Below are positions 49,326 through 62,636 of a DNA stretch of 64,000 bases, in pieces. Positions within the stretch are counted from its first letter, which is position 1; every line of letters begins with the position of its first letter. The translations under genes were made by a program, and so were the position numbers. The DNA is from Bacillus subtilis subsp. subtilis (lineage in GTDB: Bacteria > Pseudomonadota > Gammaproteobacteria > Xanthomonadales > Xanthomonadaceae). The DNA is taken from the NCBI GenBank assembly GCA_021733645.1, contig JAHREJ010000006.1, forward strand, positions 1-64,000, in the 5' to 3' direction. The notes beneath the pieces are model-generated. The model had not been told where the DNA came from and searched no databases. It saw nothing but the letters and a program-made list of their open reading frames with translations.

Positions 49326-52182
49326 CCTGCTGGTCGCGCTGCTTGCCGGTGCCCCAATGCGTGCTCAGGCGCAGGCTCAGGGTGGTGGCGCCGGTGACCA
49401 GCTGCTCGCGGCTGCCGAAGAAGTTGGCCTCCACCTTGTACGTGCCCGGCTTGGCCTCGCGCAGCGAGAACTGCTCGGGCCCATAGCCGCCGGTGAAATC
49501 CTGCGACATCTGCCCGCCCTGGTAGGTCAGGCGGTTGCCGTAGTAGGCGCGCTCGCCATTGGGGTCGGTCACCCACAGGTCCATGTCGCTGTTGTCGCTG
49601 TCCCAACTGAGCACCACGCGCAGGTCCAGCGGCATCGCCCGGCGCAGGCGCGGATCCACCGCGCGGGTGTCCACGCGCTCGCGGGCGGCCAGCGTGTTGA
49701 GTTCGTCCAGCGCAATCAGCGAGATGCCATCGAAGCGGCCATCCCACGGCCGCACCACCACTTCATTGAGCGCATCCAGCGCCTGCTGGTACTGGCCGCT
49801 GGCTTCCAGCGCCAGACCGAGATCGCGGAAGCTCTGCGGCTCTTCCTCGCCCAGCCGCAGCACCTGGCGGAACACCGGCACCGCCAGCGCCGGTGCATTG
49901 GCCTGCATCAAGCGGTAGCCCAGCACGCGCAGCACGTGGCGGTTTTCAAGCTGCATCTCGGCCAGGTTGGACAGCACCCGCAGGGCCAGGTCGCGCTGGC
50001 CCTTGGCCAGCAGCAGGTCGGCCACGTCCAGGTAGAACGCGCTGCTGTCGCGATGCTGCTCGCGTTCGTCCAGGTAGACCGCATACAGCTGGTCCGGCGC
50101 AGCGTCACGCAACCGACGGGCGTAGGCCGAGTCCGGCTCCCACGGCGCCAGCGTGATCGCAATGGCACCGGCATTGACCTTGCCATCAATGGCCTTGCGG
50201 CTGGCCGCCTGCAGCTGCTGACGTGCGGCGGACGGGGGCCGCGACCGGGCCATCGCGGCAACCGGTGGCGGTGCCGCGACCGCATCGCTGCTGGGCGTTG
50301 GGGCGTACTGCATGGCCTCGGCCGCTGCGGGTGCCGGGGCGCCTGCCGTGGCCATGACCGGCATTGCCTTCTCCATCGCCGGGGTGCCCTTCGGCCAACG
50401 CGTGTTCCACCAGCGCTCGCGATCGGCGAACTGCACGGCCAACTGGTCAAGCCGTTGTCGACGGGCCTGTGCCGCATCGTCGACGCGCACGGCATGCAGG
50501 CGGTCGTAGTCCGCGCGCAGCGGTACCGGGGCGCGGATCCCGTAACGCAGGTAGTCGTCCAGGGTTTCCAGGACCAGCAGCGACGTATCTTCGCCAACCC
50601 GCCCGAACTGCTGCGACAGGTGTCGGATCGACGCGCTGTTGGCCACCGGGTCGGCGGCCTGCCGGGCCAGCATCGCCGTGGCCCAGGCCTGTGCAACCAC
50701 GCCACCGTCCAGCGCACGGGCACTGGCCACGGCCACCCGCGCTTCGTGGATGCGGCCACCGGCCAGGCGCACGCGCAGCGTGACCTCGCCGTCGTCACGC
50801 TGCACCCGGCCGAGCACCCGCAGCCAGCCCTGCGCGGCGCGGCTGGCATCGACGACCAGTTGGTCGACGCCCTGCCCGTCCATGCCCATCACCTCGGCGC
50901 TCTGCTGCAGCAACAACGGGATGGCGGCGTCGACCTCGGTCGGCGACGACAGCAGCAGCGCTTCGCCCCGGTGCGCACCGGTCCATGCGCGCAGACGCGG
51001 CGCATCGGCCTGCGCGCCGGCGGTACTCAGCGCATACAGGCGCTGGTCGGCGTTCAACGCGGGCAGGCCGGGCGCGCCGTAGTTGGACAGGCCATCGCTG
51101 ACCAGCAGGTACTCCTTGATGTCGGCCACCGGCGTCCACGCACCCAGTGCACTGGCCCCATCCAGCGGCAAGGCCGCCAGGTAGACGCGCAGCGCGCTCC
51201 AGTCGCCGGCGCGGATACCGAACTCGCGGGCCGGTTCGGCGCGGTCGCGCAGCACGGTCAACTGCACCTGCCCGTCGCCGATGGCACGGAAGTAACGGTC
51301 CAGCACCGCCAGTTCGGCGGCACGATTGCGCTGCCGGGCAGACCCGGAGGCATCCCACAGCAGCCCGACCCGCTTGGGCAGCGCCCGTGGCGCAGCTTGC
51401 GCCGGCACCGGAATCTGCGCCAGCAGATAGCGCGTGCCGTCGTGCACGCCGCTCACCACATCCTGCTGGCGCACCTGCGGCAGCGACCATTGCGCCTGGG
51501 CCGGCAACGCATCGCCACGGCCCTGCCACTGCGCCTGGTACACGCCGTCCTGCACCCGGAACTGCCACGGCAGGGTGCTGCTCGCGGTCGGCGCGCCGGT
51601 GCCGGCGGCTTCCAACCGCAGCGACACCTGTTCGGCGGCGCGGGCGAACTGCAGCGGCAGGTTCCAGCGCAGGCCCTGTGCATCCACGGCCAGGGTTTCA
51701 CGGAAGGTCAGGGCCACGCGGCGGGTGCCCTGTGCCGGGATCGGGTAGATGCGCAGGCGGAACTGGTTACCGGCGGTCTGCTCCAGCAGGCCGGGGTCGA
51801 CCCCGCGCCGCACGATCGCCTCGAACACCTGGCGGCCCTGCGCCTTGGGGACCGGCACCGCGTCACGCAGCACGCCGTTGATGTCCAGCGCGAACCCGGC
51901 CACCTGCTGGCCGTCGGCCAGCGGGAATTCCAGCTGGCCTTCCAGCACCCGGTGGTTGGGGTTGAAGAATTCCATTTCGATGCGGGTTTCGCCCAACCCG
52001 GCCACCACGCGGCTGTCCAGCCGCACCTGGCGCAGCTGCACCGGCACCTCGGCGCCGGCCACCTGCAGGACCGGCGGTGCCGGCGGCAGTGGCGTGAACA
52101 CCGTGCGCGCGCTCGCCATTCCCACCTGCGTGCCCCACCACAGCATGCCAAGCATGCCGATCCCACGAAGTGCGCGTTGCAT
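49264..52182 (-). CDS. Large exported VIT / von Willebrand A / TPR / DUF2135 protein
   Basis: The product is 972 residues with a signal peptide ending GMASA. Residues about 40-165 form a VIT domain (VRLDSRVVAGLGETRIEMEF, then LEFPLADGQQVAGF). A vWA domain follows near 270-430 with the metal site DASGS in GLLWDASGSARQRN. A helical, TPR-like segment lies near 690-800 (LLLAKGQRDLALRVLSNLAE, then GLALEASGQYQQALDALNEV). The end, about 850-972, is a DUF2135 beta domain (LSWDSDNSDMDLWVTDPNGE). VIT/vWA proteins bind partners at the envelope; no enzyme activity is evident. It overlaps the convergent acyltransferase gene by 62 bases. Its promoter region is shared with the divergent DUF1176 gene. Confidence 0.85.
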   Translation of the reverse strand: MQRALRGIGMLGMLWWGTQVGMASARTVFTPLPPAPPVLQVAGAEVPVQLRQVRLDSRVVAGLGETRIEMEFFNPNHRVLEGQLEFPLADGQQVAGFALDINGVLRDAVPVPKAQGRQVFEAIVRRGVDPGLLEQTAGNQFRLRIYPIPAQGTRRVALTFRETLAVDAQGLRWNLPLQFARAAEQVSLRLEAAGTGAPTASSTLPWQFRVQDGVYQAQWQGRGDALPAQAQWSLPQVRQQDVVSGVHDGTRYLLAQIPVPAQAAPRALPKRVGLLWDASGSARQRNRAAELAVLDRYFRAIGDGQVQLTVLRDRAEPAREFGIRAGDWSALRVYLAALPLDGASALGAWTPVADIKEYLLVSDGLSNYGAPGLPALNADQRLYALSTAGAQADAPRLRAWTGAHRGEALLLSSPTEVDAAIPLLLQQSAEVMGMDGQGVDQLVVDASRAAQGWLRVLGRVQRDDGEVTLRVRLAGGRIHEARVAVASARALDGGVVAQAWATAMLARQAADPVANSASIRHLSQQFGRVGEDTSLLVLETLDDYLRYGIRAPVPLRADYDRLHAVRVDDAAQARRQRLDQLAVQFADRERWWNTRWPKGTPAMEKAMPVMATAGAPAPAAAEAMQYAPTPSSDAVAAPPPVAAMARSRPPSAARQQLQAASRKAIDGKVNAGAIAITLAPWEPDSAYARRLRDAAPDQLYAVYLDEREQHRDSSAFYLDVADLLLAKGQRDLALRVLSNLAEMQLENRHVLRVLGYRLMQANAPALAVPVFRQVLRLGEEEPQSFRDLGLALEASGQYQQALDALNEVVVRPWDGRFDGISLIALDELNTLAARERVDTRAVDPRLRRAMPLDLRVVLSWDSDNSDMDLWVTDPNGERAYYGNRLTYQGGQMSQDFTGGYGPEQFSLREAKPGTYKVEANFFGSREQLVTGATTLSLRLSTHWGTGKQRDQQVTMRLKDRAETVLVGEFEVK

Positions 52183-52319
52183 GTGACGCTCCCGATCCGA
52201 TGACAGCAGGTTGAACGGATCATGCCGGCAAACGGGGTTGCGGTGATCCAGGGCTTGGCGGGGTCGGCGGGGTGGGCCAAGATGCCACTCCCCCGATGCA
52301 CCACTACAAGGATGTTCCG

Positions 52320-53375
52320 ATGCGCCTGCCTGCCCTGCTGCCCCTGCTGCTGTTGGCCCCGCTGCTGCCGGCGCAGGCCGCAGCCCCTGCTGCCGGCCTG
52401 AGCTTCACCCACAACGACTGGACCCTGGCCTGCGACAACACCCGCACCTGCCGCGCGGCCGGCTACCAGAGCGATGCAGACGGTGGCAATGCACCGGTGT
52501 CGATCCTGCTGACCCGGCTGGCTGGCCCGGACCAGCCGGTCAAGGCCGAACTGATGCTCGGCCAGTACGATGAAACCCGGCTGCCCAGGCAGCTGTCGCT
52601 GCAGGTCAACGACGCCAAGCCGGGCGCCCTGAAGTACAACCCGGCCGATGGCACCGCCGTGTTGTCACCGGCGCAGGTGGGTGCACTGCTGGCCACGCTG
52701 ACCGGCACCAGCCGCATCGTGCTGACCGGCAACGATGGCAAGCGCTGGACCGTGTCCGATCGCGGTGCCTCGGCGGTGCTGCTGAAGATGGACGAATTCC
52801 AGGGTCGCCTGGGCACCCCGGGTGCGCTGGTGCGCAAGGGCACCAAGGCCGAAAGCGCGGTGCTGCCCCCCGTGCCGATGCCGGTGGTGAAGCTGGCCAA
52901 GGTAGTGCCTACGCGCCCGGCCGACGAAGCGCTGGCCACCTCGGCGGCCCTGCGCGCGGCGCTGGCCGCCGCCACCTCGGCCGACGACTGCGAAGCGCTG
53001 CACCCGGGCGACGGCATGATGGCCAATGAAGGCCCGCAGGAGATCACCGTGCAACGCCTGAGCGCGGACAAGCTGCTGGTGTCGCAGGCCTGCTGGCGCG
53101 CCGCCTACAACACCGGTGACGGCTACTGGGTGGTCAATGACCGCGCCCCGTACCAGCCCAAGCTGGTCACCGCCTCCGGTGCCGGCGACGACGTGCGCAC
53201 CATCGGCGAATCGCACAAGGGCCGGGGTCTGGGCGACTGTTTCTACTCCACCACCTGGGGCTGGACCGGCACCCAGTTCGTGAAGACCGAGGTCTCCAGC
53301 TCCGGGCTCTGCCGGCTGGTGTCGGCCGGCGGCCCGTGGGACATGCCGACGCTGGTGAGCAACGTGCAGGAGTAA
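52320..53375 (+). CDS. DUF1176 periplasmic protein
   Basis: This 351-residue protein has a signal peptide (LLPLLLLAPLLPAQAAA). The mature part matches the DUF1176 pattern: HNDWTLACDNTRTCRAAGY near the start, a middle region with LLKMDEFQGRLGTPGALVRK, and the end with GLGDCFYSTTWGWTGTQFVK. Conserved cysteine pairs probably form disulfides in the periplasm. Its function is unknown in all species. The ATG at 52320 directly precedes the signal sequence. It is divergent from the VIT/vWA gene. Confidence 0.85.
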   Translation: MRLPALLPLLLLAPLLPAQAAAPAAGLSFTHNDWTLACDNTRTCRAAGYQSDADGGNAPVSILLTRLAGPDQPVKAELMLGQYDETRLPRQLSLQVNDAKPGALKYNPADGTAVLSPAQVGALLATLTGTSRIVLTGNDGKRWTVSDRGASAVLLKMDEFQGRLGTPGALVRKGTKAESAVLPPVPMPVVKLAKVVPTRPADEALATSAALRAALAAATSADDCEALHPGDGMMANEGPQEITVQRLSADKLLVSQACWRAAYNTGDGYWVVNDRAPYQPKLVTASGAGDDVRTIGESHKGRGLGDCFYSTTWGWTGTQFVKTEVSSSGLCRLVSAGGPWDMPTLVSNVQE

Positions 53376-53524
53376 GCCGGCCCGCCGGTGCGGTGCGCCC
53401 GACGCGCCGCCCACGCGGGGTGGCACCCCCGCCGGCCCACCGCCAGGGTGGTCAAACACTACCCGGCGTGCCGGCGGACGGGTGCGAAAGCCGAACGCTG
53501 ACGGGTACTCGCCTATGTCTTGTT

Positions 53525-53557
53525 CATGGCCCGGTGCCACCGGCGCACCGGGCCATG
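53525..53557. terminator. Perfect 13-pair hairpin between DUF1176 gene and recJ
   Basis: CATGGCCCGGTGC, a seven-base loop and GCACCGGGCCATG form a strong inverted repeat four bases from the end of recJ and 150 bases past the DUF1176 stop. No T run follows on either strand. It probably separates the two convergent transcripts. Confidence 0.55.
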
Positions 53558-53561
53558 CACC

Positions 53562-55313
53562 TCACGCATCCGCGCAGTGCTCGACGATCAACTGGATCGC
53601 CCCACCACCACGGTAGTCATCGCTCACCAGCCGGTAGGCAATGTGCACGTGGTTGGCCGGTGCATTGCCGGTCCAGCCGCTGAAGTGGATCGCGTTGAGC
53701 GGCTCGGCCCGGCCAGGAACGCGCAGGCTGAGTTTCAGGTGCTTTTCCTTCAGCACCTGCCAGCGGGCCACCTGGAAATGACCGTCGAACAACGGCTCGG
53801 CGAAGCCCTGCCCCCACGGCCCGGCCAGGCGCAGGGCTTCGGCGTGGCGGAAATCCAGTTCACCCGGGGCCAGCTCGCCATCGCTCAACAGCTGCTGCTG
53901 CAACGATGCCGGATCCATGCTGGCCTCGACCACGGCCACGAAGGCCTGCTGGAAATCATCGAAGCGCGCATGCGGCAGGCTGAGTCCCGCCGCCATCGCG
54001 TGGCCACCAAACTTGTCGATCAGTCCCGGGTGCGCCGCATTGACCAGCGCCAGCGCGTCACGGATATGGAAGCCGGCAATGGAGCGCGCCGAGCCACGCA
54101 GTGAATCGCTGCCCGGTTCGGACGGGGCGAAAGCGATCACCGGGCGATGCAGGCGATCTTTCATCTTGGAGGCCACCAGGCCGACCACGCCGGGATGCCA
54201 TTCGGCATCGAACAGGCACGCCGCGATCGGGCGCTCGCCCTCGGCACTGAGCACCGCGCGCGACACCGCCAGCTCGGCGTCGTCGGTCATCAGCTGCTGC
54301 ACGGCGCGGCGTTCGGCGTTGATCTGCTCGAGGGTCTGGGCGATCTCGCGGGCCTGGCCCCGGTCTTCGGTAAGCAGCAGTTCGATGCCCAGCGCCATGT
54401 CTTCCAGGCGGCCGGCCGCGTTCAGGCGTGGGCCGAGGGCGAAACCAATATCGGTCGCACTCAGGCGGGCCGGGTCGCGGCCACTGGCCTCGATCAGCGC
54501 CTGCAGGCCGATACAGCCCTGCCCGGCACGAAGACGACGCAGGCCGGCCGACACCAGCGCGCGGTTGTTGGCGTCCAGCACCACCAGGTCGGCCACGGTG
54601 CCAACCGCAACCAGGTCCAGCAGGGTCAGCAGGTCCGGCTCGCGCGCAGCGGCGAAGGCACCTTGCTCGCGCAGGTGGCGGCGCAGGGCCATCAACACGT
54701 AGAAGATCACGCCCACACCGGCCAGCGCCTTGCTGGGGAAGGTGTCGCCGCTGATGTTGGGGTCCACGATCGCATCGGCCGGCGGCAGCTGCTCTCCGGG
54801 CAGGTGATGGTCGGTCACCAGCACTTTCCAGCCCAGCGTCTTGGCGGCGGCAACGCCGGCATGGCAGGCGATGCCGTGGTCCACGGTGACCAGCAGGCCC
54901 GGTTTCAGCGGCGCCAGATCGGCCACCAGCGTGGGCGACAGGCCATAGCCGTGCAGCATACGGTTGGGCACCGCATGTACCACGTCGCGCGCGCCCAGCA
55001 TGCGCAGACCGCGCACGCCGACCGCACACGCGGTGGCACCGTCGCAGTCGAAATCGCCCACCACCAGGATGCGCTCGTGATTGGCGATGGCCGCGGCAAG
55101 CAGTTCCACCGCCGCCTGCATGCTGCCCATCAGTTCCGGCGCGTGCAGCTGCGCCAGCTTCGGCTGGGCCTGGGCGGCATCGGTAACGCCACGGGCGGCA
55201 TACAGCCGCTGCAACAGCGGCAGCATGTCGGCCGGCCAATCACCGGTCGTGGCAAGGGGGCGGCGTTGGATCTGGGGCGTATCGGAAGAAGACAAGGCAG
55301 GCTCGAGTGGCAT
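53562..55313 (-). CDS. recJ: Single-stranded-DNA-specific exonuclease RecJ
   Basis: RecJ degrades single-stranded DNA 5' to 3' in recombination and mismatch repair. The 583 residues carry the DHH-family motifs: VVGDFDCDGATA, VTVDHGIACHAG, the DHH in VLVTDHHLPGEQ, and DLVAVGTVADLVVLDANN. The DHHA1 domain has FGGHAMAAGLSL, and the C-terminal OB-fold is present (FQVARWQVLKEKHLKLSLR). The ATG at 55313 begins MPLEPALSSSD. Its neighbours, rpfE-like and greA, are in the conserved xanthomonad order. Confidence 0.96.
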   Translation of the reverse strand: MPLEPALSSSDTPQIQRRPLATTGDWPADMLPLLQRLYAARGVTDAAQAQPKLAQLHAPELMGSMQAAVELLAAAIANHERILVVGDFDCDGATACAVGVRGLRMLGARDVVHAVPNRMLHGYGLSPTLVADLAPLKPGLLVTVDHGIACHAGVAAAKTLGWKVLVTDHHLPGEQLPPADAIVDPNISGDTFPSKALAGVGVIFYVLMALRRHLREQGAFAAAREPDLLTLLDLVAVGTVADLVVLDANNRALVSAGLRRLRAGQGCIGLQALIEASGRDPARLSATDIGFALGPRLNAAGRLEDMALGIELLLTEDRGQAREIAQTLEQINAERRAVQQLMTDDAELAVSRAVLSAEGERPIAACLFDAEWHPGVVGLVASKMKDRLHRPVIAFAPSEPGSDSLRGSARSIAGFHIRDALALVNAAHPGLIDKFGGHAMAAGLSLPHARFDDFQQAFVAVVEASMDPASLQQQLLSDGELAPGELDFRHAEALRLAGPWGQGFAEPLFDGHFQVARWQVLKEKHLKLSLRVPGRAEPLNAIHFSGWTGNAPANHVHIAYRLVSDDYRGGGAIQLIVEHCADA

Positions 55314-55388
55314 ACAGGAATCGCCCCGAAGGGCAACGTCCACCATGATACCGGCATGCCAGCATGGTCATGCCCGGCAAGCCAGGGC

Positions 55389-55473
55389 ATCCACGCAGGG
55401 CGTGGATCGACGGGAACGCATCATCGCGTGGCCCGCAGCAGCGGACCCGCGCAGATCCACGCCGTGCGTGGAT
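55389..55473. repeat. Two degenerate SMAG palindromes upstream of recJ
   Basis: One arm pair ATCCACGC/GCGTGGAT lies at about 55389-55407 and a second, GCAGATCCACGC/GCGTGGAT, at 55451-55473, pointing in opposite directions. Both have lost the exact GTAG terminus. They lie in the gap between the rpfE-like gene end and recJ start and could separate their messages. Confidence 0.65.
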
Positions 55474-55493
55474 GAACCGGCAGCAGCGCCCGG

Positions 55494-56414
55494 TCAATCG
55501 TCGTGCAGCTGCACCGGTTTTTTCCAGAACCGCCAACGCTGCCCCTTGTCGATCTCGAAGCGTGCGCCGTCTTCGAAATCGAGCACCAACCGGCGCAGTT
55601 CGCCGCGTTGCACGGCCACCAGCAACGGCCGTATCGCGTCCTTGCCCAATTGCGCCAGCGAGCGCAGCTGGCGCAGGTCCACCAGCGCATCCACCTGCTG
55701 CTCGCCATCGGCGTGCACGCCGGCCGCCTTGGCCAGCGCCTGCAACAACGCCTCGCGGCTGCGCACCTGCGCGTGCGGGGTCTGGACGGCCTGCGGCAGC
55801 TCACCGCCGCCCCAGAACCACAATGAATTGATTGCGCGCTTGCCCGCAGCGGCGCGCTTCTGGTTCCAGGGGTGGGTGTGCAGCACCACCTGCGCCTCGG
55901 TCAGCAGGGCGCGCCAACGACGCCCGGCGTCGCCTTCGGGCAGGTGCGCGAACAGATCATCACCCAGCACGTCGTCGGGCGAATCGAATTCCGGCAGCGT
56001 GGTGCCTGCGGGCAAACGCAGGTACCAGCGCGTCGGCACCGGCGCATCCAGGCTGAAACCAAACCCGGCAAACAGCGGCTGCAACGCCGGCAGCAGGTGC
56101 GCCACATCCTCGGCATCGGGCCGCAGCGTGTCGCCGTGGCCCATCATCCGCGCACCCTGCATGTCCGGCACCACATTGGCCGGGTCGGCACGCAGCCAGA
56201 TCGCATCGCCGGCATCGCCCACATCCAGCTGGCGGGTCAACGCGGCCACCGGCCAGTGCGCCGGCTGCAGCTGGAAATGCCGCTGCAGCTGGGCACGCTC
56301 GCCGCCTGTGACACTGCTGCGCTGGGCACGCCCGAGCGCCTTGGCCACGTCGTCGGGCAACGGTGCCGCCGCAAAGCGGCTGCGTGCCGGCAGCAGCAGC
56401 GTCGCTGTCGCCAT
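55494..56414 (-). CDS. rpfE: RpfE-like protein, annotated in relatives as a phosphoglycerate-mutase-like protein
   Basis: The 306-residue cytoplasmic protein has blocks I associate with this xanthomonad family: DAIWLRADPANVVPDMQGAR, then RWYLRLPAGT, LHTHPWNQKRAAAGK and the striking INSLWFWGGGELP. Relatives are labelled phosphoglycerate mutase-related, but I see no complete set of alkaline-phosphatase-type metal ligands, so enzyme activity is doubtful. The place between recJ and greA is that of rpfE in the rpf region of Xanthomonas and Xylella, hence the symbol, which rests on position and memory rather than on a search. One base separates it from the greA stop, so it is cotranscribed with greA and carAB. 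Confidence 0.65.
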   Translation of the reverse strand: MATATLLLPARSRFAAAPLPDDVAKALGRAQRSSVTGGERAQLQRHFQLQPAHWPVAALTRQLDVGDAGDAIWLRADPANVVPDMQGARMMGHGDTLRPDAEDVAHLLPALQPLFAGFGFSLDAPVPTRWYLRLPAGTTLPEFDSPDDVLGDDLFAHLPEGDAGRRWRALLTEAQVVLHTHPWNQKRAAAGKRAINSLWFWGGGELPQAVQTPHAQVRSREALLQALAKAAGVHADGEQQVDALVDLRQLRSLAQLGKDAIRPLLVAVQRGELRRLVLDFEDGARFEIDKGQRWRFWKKPVQLHDD

Positions 56415-56415
56415 G

Positions 56416-56888
56416 TCAGCTCAGGTACTGAACGCTGACAATTTCATACTCGCGCTGGCCGGCCGGCGCGTCGATGGTGACCGCATCGCCTTCCAGCTTG
56501 CCGATCAGCGCGCGCGCCAGCGGCGAGGAGATCGCGATCAGGCCGAGTTTGATGTCCGCCTCCAGGTCACCCACGATCTGGTAGCGCTTCTCTTCGTCGC
56601 TTTCCACATCGGACAGCTCGACGGTGGCACCGAACACCACCTTGCTGCCGGCGTTGAGCTTGGTGATGTCGATGATCTCGGCATGCGACAGCTCGCCTTC
56701 CAGCTGCTTGATGCGGCCTTCGATGAAGCCCTGTTCTTCGCGGGCGGCGTGGTACTCGGCGTTTTCCTTCAGGTCGCCGTGCTCACGCGCTTCGGCGATC
56801 GCGGCGATGACCTTGGGGCGCTTGACCGACTTCAGGTGGTCAAGCTCTTCGCGCAGACGCTGCGCGCCCTTCAACGTGATCGGTGCTC

Positions 56889-56892
<4 letters not shown>
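56416..56892 (-). CDS. greA: Transcription elongation factor GreA
   Basis: GreA rescues backtracked RNA polymerase by stimulating transcript cleavage. The 158 residues have the N-terminal coiled coil with its acidic tip ([18 protein letters not shown]) and the C-terminal FKBP-like domain ([20 protein letters not shown]). The ATG at 56892 overlaps the carB stop (ATGA), so greA is translated with carB. A longer open frame upstream to 57177 is out of frame with carB and not real. Confidence 0.97.
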
Positions 56893-60131
<3,239 letters not shown>

Positions 60132-60287
60132 TGTCTTCTCTAAGTCTGGACAGCGTTGCGGATGGGGGTCGATCGCACGCTGTCGATCAGGAAACTTCCG
60201 GGGTGCAACGCCGCGCCGAAGGCAGCGGCATTGCAGGGGCTCGCGATCCGTCGCGATGCCGCCGGGCGCGCCGGCGACGGGAACGGA

Positions 60288-61418
60288 TCAGGCCTTGGCC
60301 TGCGCCATCAGGGTCACGAAACGATCGAACAGCGGCGCCACGTCATGCGGACCCGGCGAGGCTTCCGGATGGCCCTGGAAGGAGAACGCCGGCACGTCGA
60401 TGCGCGCGATGCCCTGGTTGGTGCCATCAAACAGCGAACGGTGGGTGACCCGCAGGGTGGCCGGCAGCGTGGCTTCATCCACCGCAAAGCCGTGGTTCTG
60501 CGAGGTGATCATCACCCGGCCATCGTCCAGATCCTGCACCGGGTGGTTGGCGCCGTGGTGGCCGTGACCCATCTTGACCGTCTTGGCGCCGGAGGCCAGC
60601 GCCAGCAGCTGGTGGCCCAGGCAGATGCCGAACACCGGCAGCTGCTTGTCCAGGAACACCTTGATCGCCTCGATGGCGTAGGTGCACGGCTCCGGGTCAC
60701 CCGGGCCGTTGGACAGGAACACGCCATCGGGGTTCATCGCCAGCACGTCGGCGGCCGGGGTCTGCGCCGGCACCACGGTGATGTCGCAGCCGCGCTCGGC
60801 CAGCATGCGCAGGATGTTCAGCTTGGCGCCGAAATCGTAGGCCACCACTTTGTAGGTCGGGGCGGCGCTGACGAAGGCGTTGCTGTCCAGGTCCAGCTGG
60901 CCTTCGGTCCACGGGTAGGCCTTGTCGGTGCTGACCACCTTGGCCAGGTCCATGCCCTTCAGGCCCGGGAACTTGCGCGCTGCTTCAAGTGCCGTTTCCA
61001 CGTCGATGCCGTCGCCAGCCATCAGCGCACCGTTCTGGGCGCCGCGCTCGCGCAGGATGCGGGTCAGCTTGCGGGTGTCGATGCCGGAGATGGCCACCAC
61101 GCCACGCTGCAGCAGCCAGTCCTGCAGCGAGACCTGGCTGCGCCAGTTGCTGGGACGGCGCGGCACGTCGCGCACGATCAGACCGGCCGACCACACCTTG
61201 TGGGCTTCGTCGTCCTGGTCGGTCATGCCGGTGTTGCCGATATGCGGGTAGGTCAGCGTGACCATCTGCCGGGCGTAGGAAGGATCAGTCAGCACTTCCT
61301 GGTAACCGGTCATGGCGGTGTTGAACACCACCTCGCCGACGGACAGGCCGGGCGCGCCTACGGATTCGCCCTCGAATACGGTGCCGTCTTCGAGGACGAG
61401 GATTGCGGCTTGGGTCAC
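60288..61418 (-). CDS. carA: Carbamoyl phosphate synthase, small (glutaminase) subunit
   Basis: CarA hydrolyses glutamine and sends ammonia through a tunnel to CarB. The 376 residues begin at a GTG at 61418 ([17 protein letters not shown]), which matches the family N-terminus; an upstream ATG at 61472 would add an atypical tail. The class I amidotransferase domain has the nucleophile Cys in [13 protein letters not shown] and the His/Glu pair in [13 protein letters not shown]. The 282 bases between carA and dapB hold a TACAAT box at 61550-61545 that could be the -10 of the car promoter. No attenuator is clear. Confidence 0.97.
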   Translation of the reverse strand: MTQAAILVLEDGTVFEGESVGAPGLSVGEVVFNTAMTGYQEVLTDPSYARQMVTLTYPHIGNTGMTDQDDEAHKVWSAGLIVRDVPRRPSNWRSQVSLQDWLLQRGVVAISGIDTRKLTRILRERGAQNGALMAGDGIDVETALEAARKFPGLKGMDLAKVVSTDKAYPWTEGQLDLDSNAFVSAAPTYKVVAYDFGAKLNILRMLAERGCDITVVPAQTPAADVLAMNPDGVFLSNGPGDPEPCTYAIEAIKVFLDKQLPVFGICLGHQLLALASGAKTVKMGHGHHGANHPVQDLDDGRVMITSQNHGFAVDEATLPATLRVTHRSLFDGTNQGIARIDVPAFSFQGHPEASPGPHDVAPLFDRFVTLMAQAKA

Positions 61419-61700
61419 GGAGATCTCACTTTGGCTACCGATGGGGGCACCGAAGTCACGCCTGCGCTCCACGAAAAAGCGGCTGCAAAAAAGCGCGGAC
61501 TGCGGTGCGGGACCGGTCCGGCTGTCGTGATTCGGCGAGCGGGAATTGTAAAGGCATGGGGGCTGCGACGCCAGCGTTTACATGCATGCGCCGACGTACG
61601 GGCACTATGGCCGCCCCCGGGGTTCAGCCAGCGCCCCGCCAGCCGCCCCGCCGGGGTGGCCGATCCGCGCGGACCGGCCGTGCCTGTTCAGGCGGTTTGT

Positions 61701-62441
61701 TCAGCCCACAACCGCCGGCACGGCCCCGGCCAGCAGGTCGCGGACCCGGTAGCTGCCCGGCGCGCGGCCGTTGAGCTGCACCGCGGCGAACAGGGCGCCA
61801 CGGGCAAAGATGTCGCGGTTGGTGGCCCGGTGGGTCAGCTCGATGCGCTCGCCCAGCCCGGTGAACTGCACCAGGTGCTCGCCCACGATGTCGCCGGCGC
61901 GCAGGCTGGCGTAGTGCGGCTGTGCCCCGCCCTTCTGCGCCGCAGCCCCGAGGGTGAGCGCCGTGCCCGACGGCGCGTCCTGCTTGTGCACGTGGTGCGA
62001 TTCGACGATGTCGCAGTCCCAGCCGGCCAGGGCGGCCGCGGCACGCTCGACCAGCTCGTCCAGGACCGCCACGCCCAGGCTGAAGTTGGACGCCCACACC
62101 AGCGGGATGCCGGCGGCGGCCTGGATCAGCGCCTGGCGCTGGGCCTCGCTGATGCCGGTGGTGCCCGACACCAGCCCGGCCTGGCGTTCCACGCACAACG
62201 CCAGGATCGGGTCGAAGCCTTCGGGCAGGCTGAAATCGATGGCCACATCGAACGGCGGCGCACCGGCCAGCTCGCTGCTGGCGAAATGCGGCACGCCGTC
62301 GACGACGCGCTGCGCCGGCGAGCGCCGGGTCACCGCCGCGACGATCTGCAGGGCGGGGTTGTCGGCGGCCAGCCGCAGCAGGGCCTGGCCCATGCGTCCG
62401 GACGCACCGTGGATAAGCAGGCGGAGGGGGGTATTGGTCAT
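61701..62441 (-). CDS. dapB: 4-hydroxy-tetrahydrodipicolinate reductase
   Basis: DapB reduces hydroxytetrahydrodipicolinate with NAD(P)H in lysine and meso-diaminopimelate synthesis. The 246 residues start with the Rossmann motif IHGASGRMGQAL. The active-site stretch is ESHHVHKQDAPSGTAL, with H149/H150 and K153 as the acid-base and substrate contacts and GT at 159-160. The flap SNFSLGV is at 118-124. It lies upstream of carA on the same strand with a 282-base gap, the usual xanthomonad order. Confidence 0.97.
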   Translation of the reverse strand: MTNTPLRLLIHGASGRMGQALLRLAADNPALQIVAAVTRRSPAQRVVDGVPHFASSELAGAPPFDVAIDFSLPEGFDPILALCVERQAGLVSGTTGISEAQRQALIQAAAGIPLVWASNFSLGVAVLDELVERAAAALAGWDCDIVESHHVHKQDAPSGTALTLGAAAQKGGAQPHYASLRAGDIVGEHLVQFTGLGERIELTHRATNRDIFARGALFAAVQLNGRAPGSYRVRDLLAGAVPAVVG

Positions 62442-62636
62442 GCACGCAGGCTAGCGGGTGCGGGCAAGCCTGCACAAGGGGGAATCCGCGCAGCGCACCG
62501 GCAACCGGCGGGGCCATTGCGGCTGTGCTTGCTACGCTGCGCGTCCCTCCGTGTCCTGCGTGTGCCATGTTGCTTCGCCATCCCCGCTCGACCGCCTGCC
62601 ATCGTTGCACCGGCCCGTTGCCGGAGGATGGCTGAG

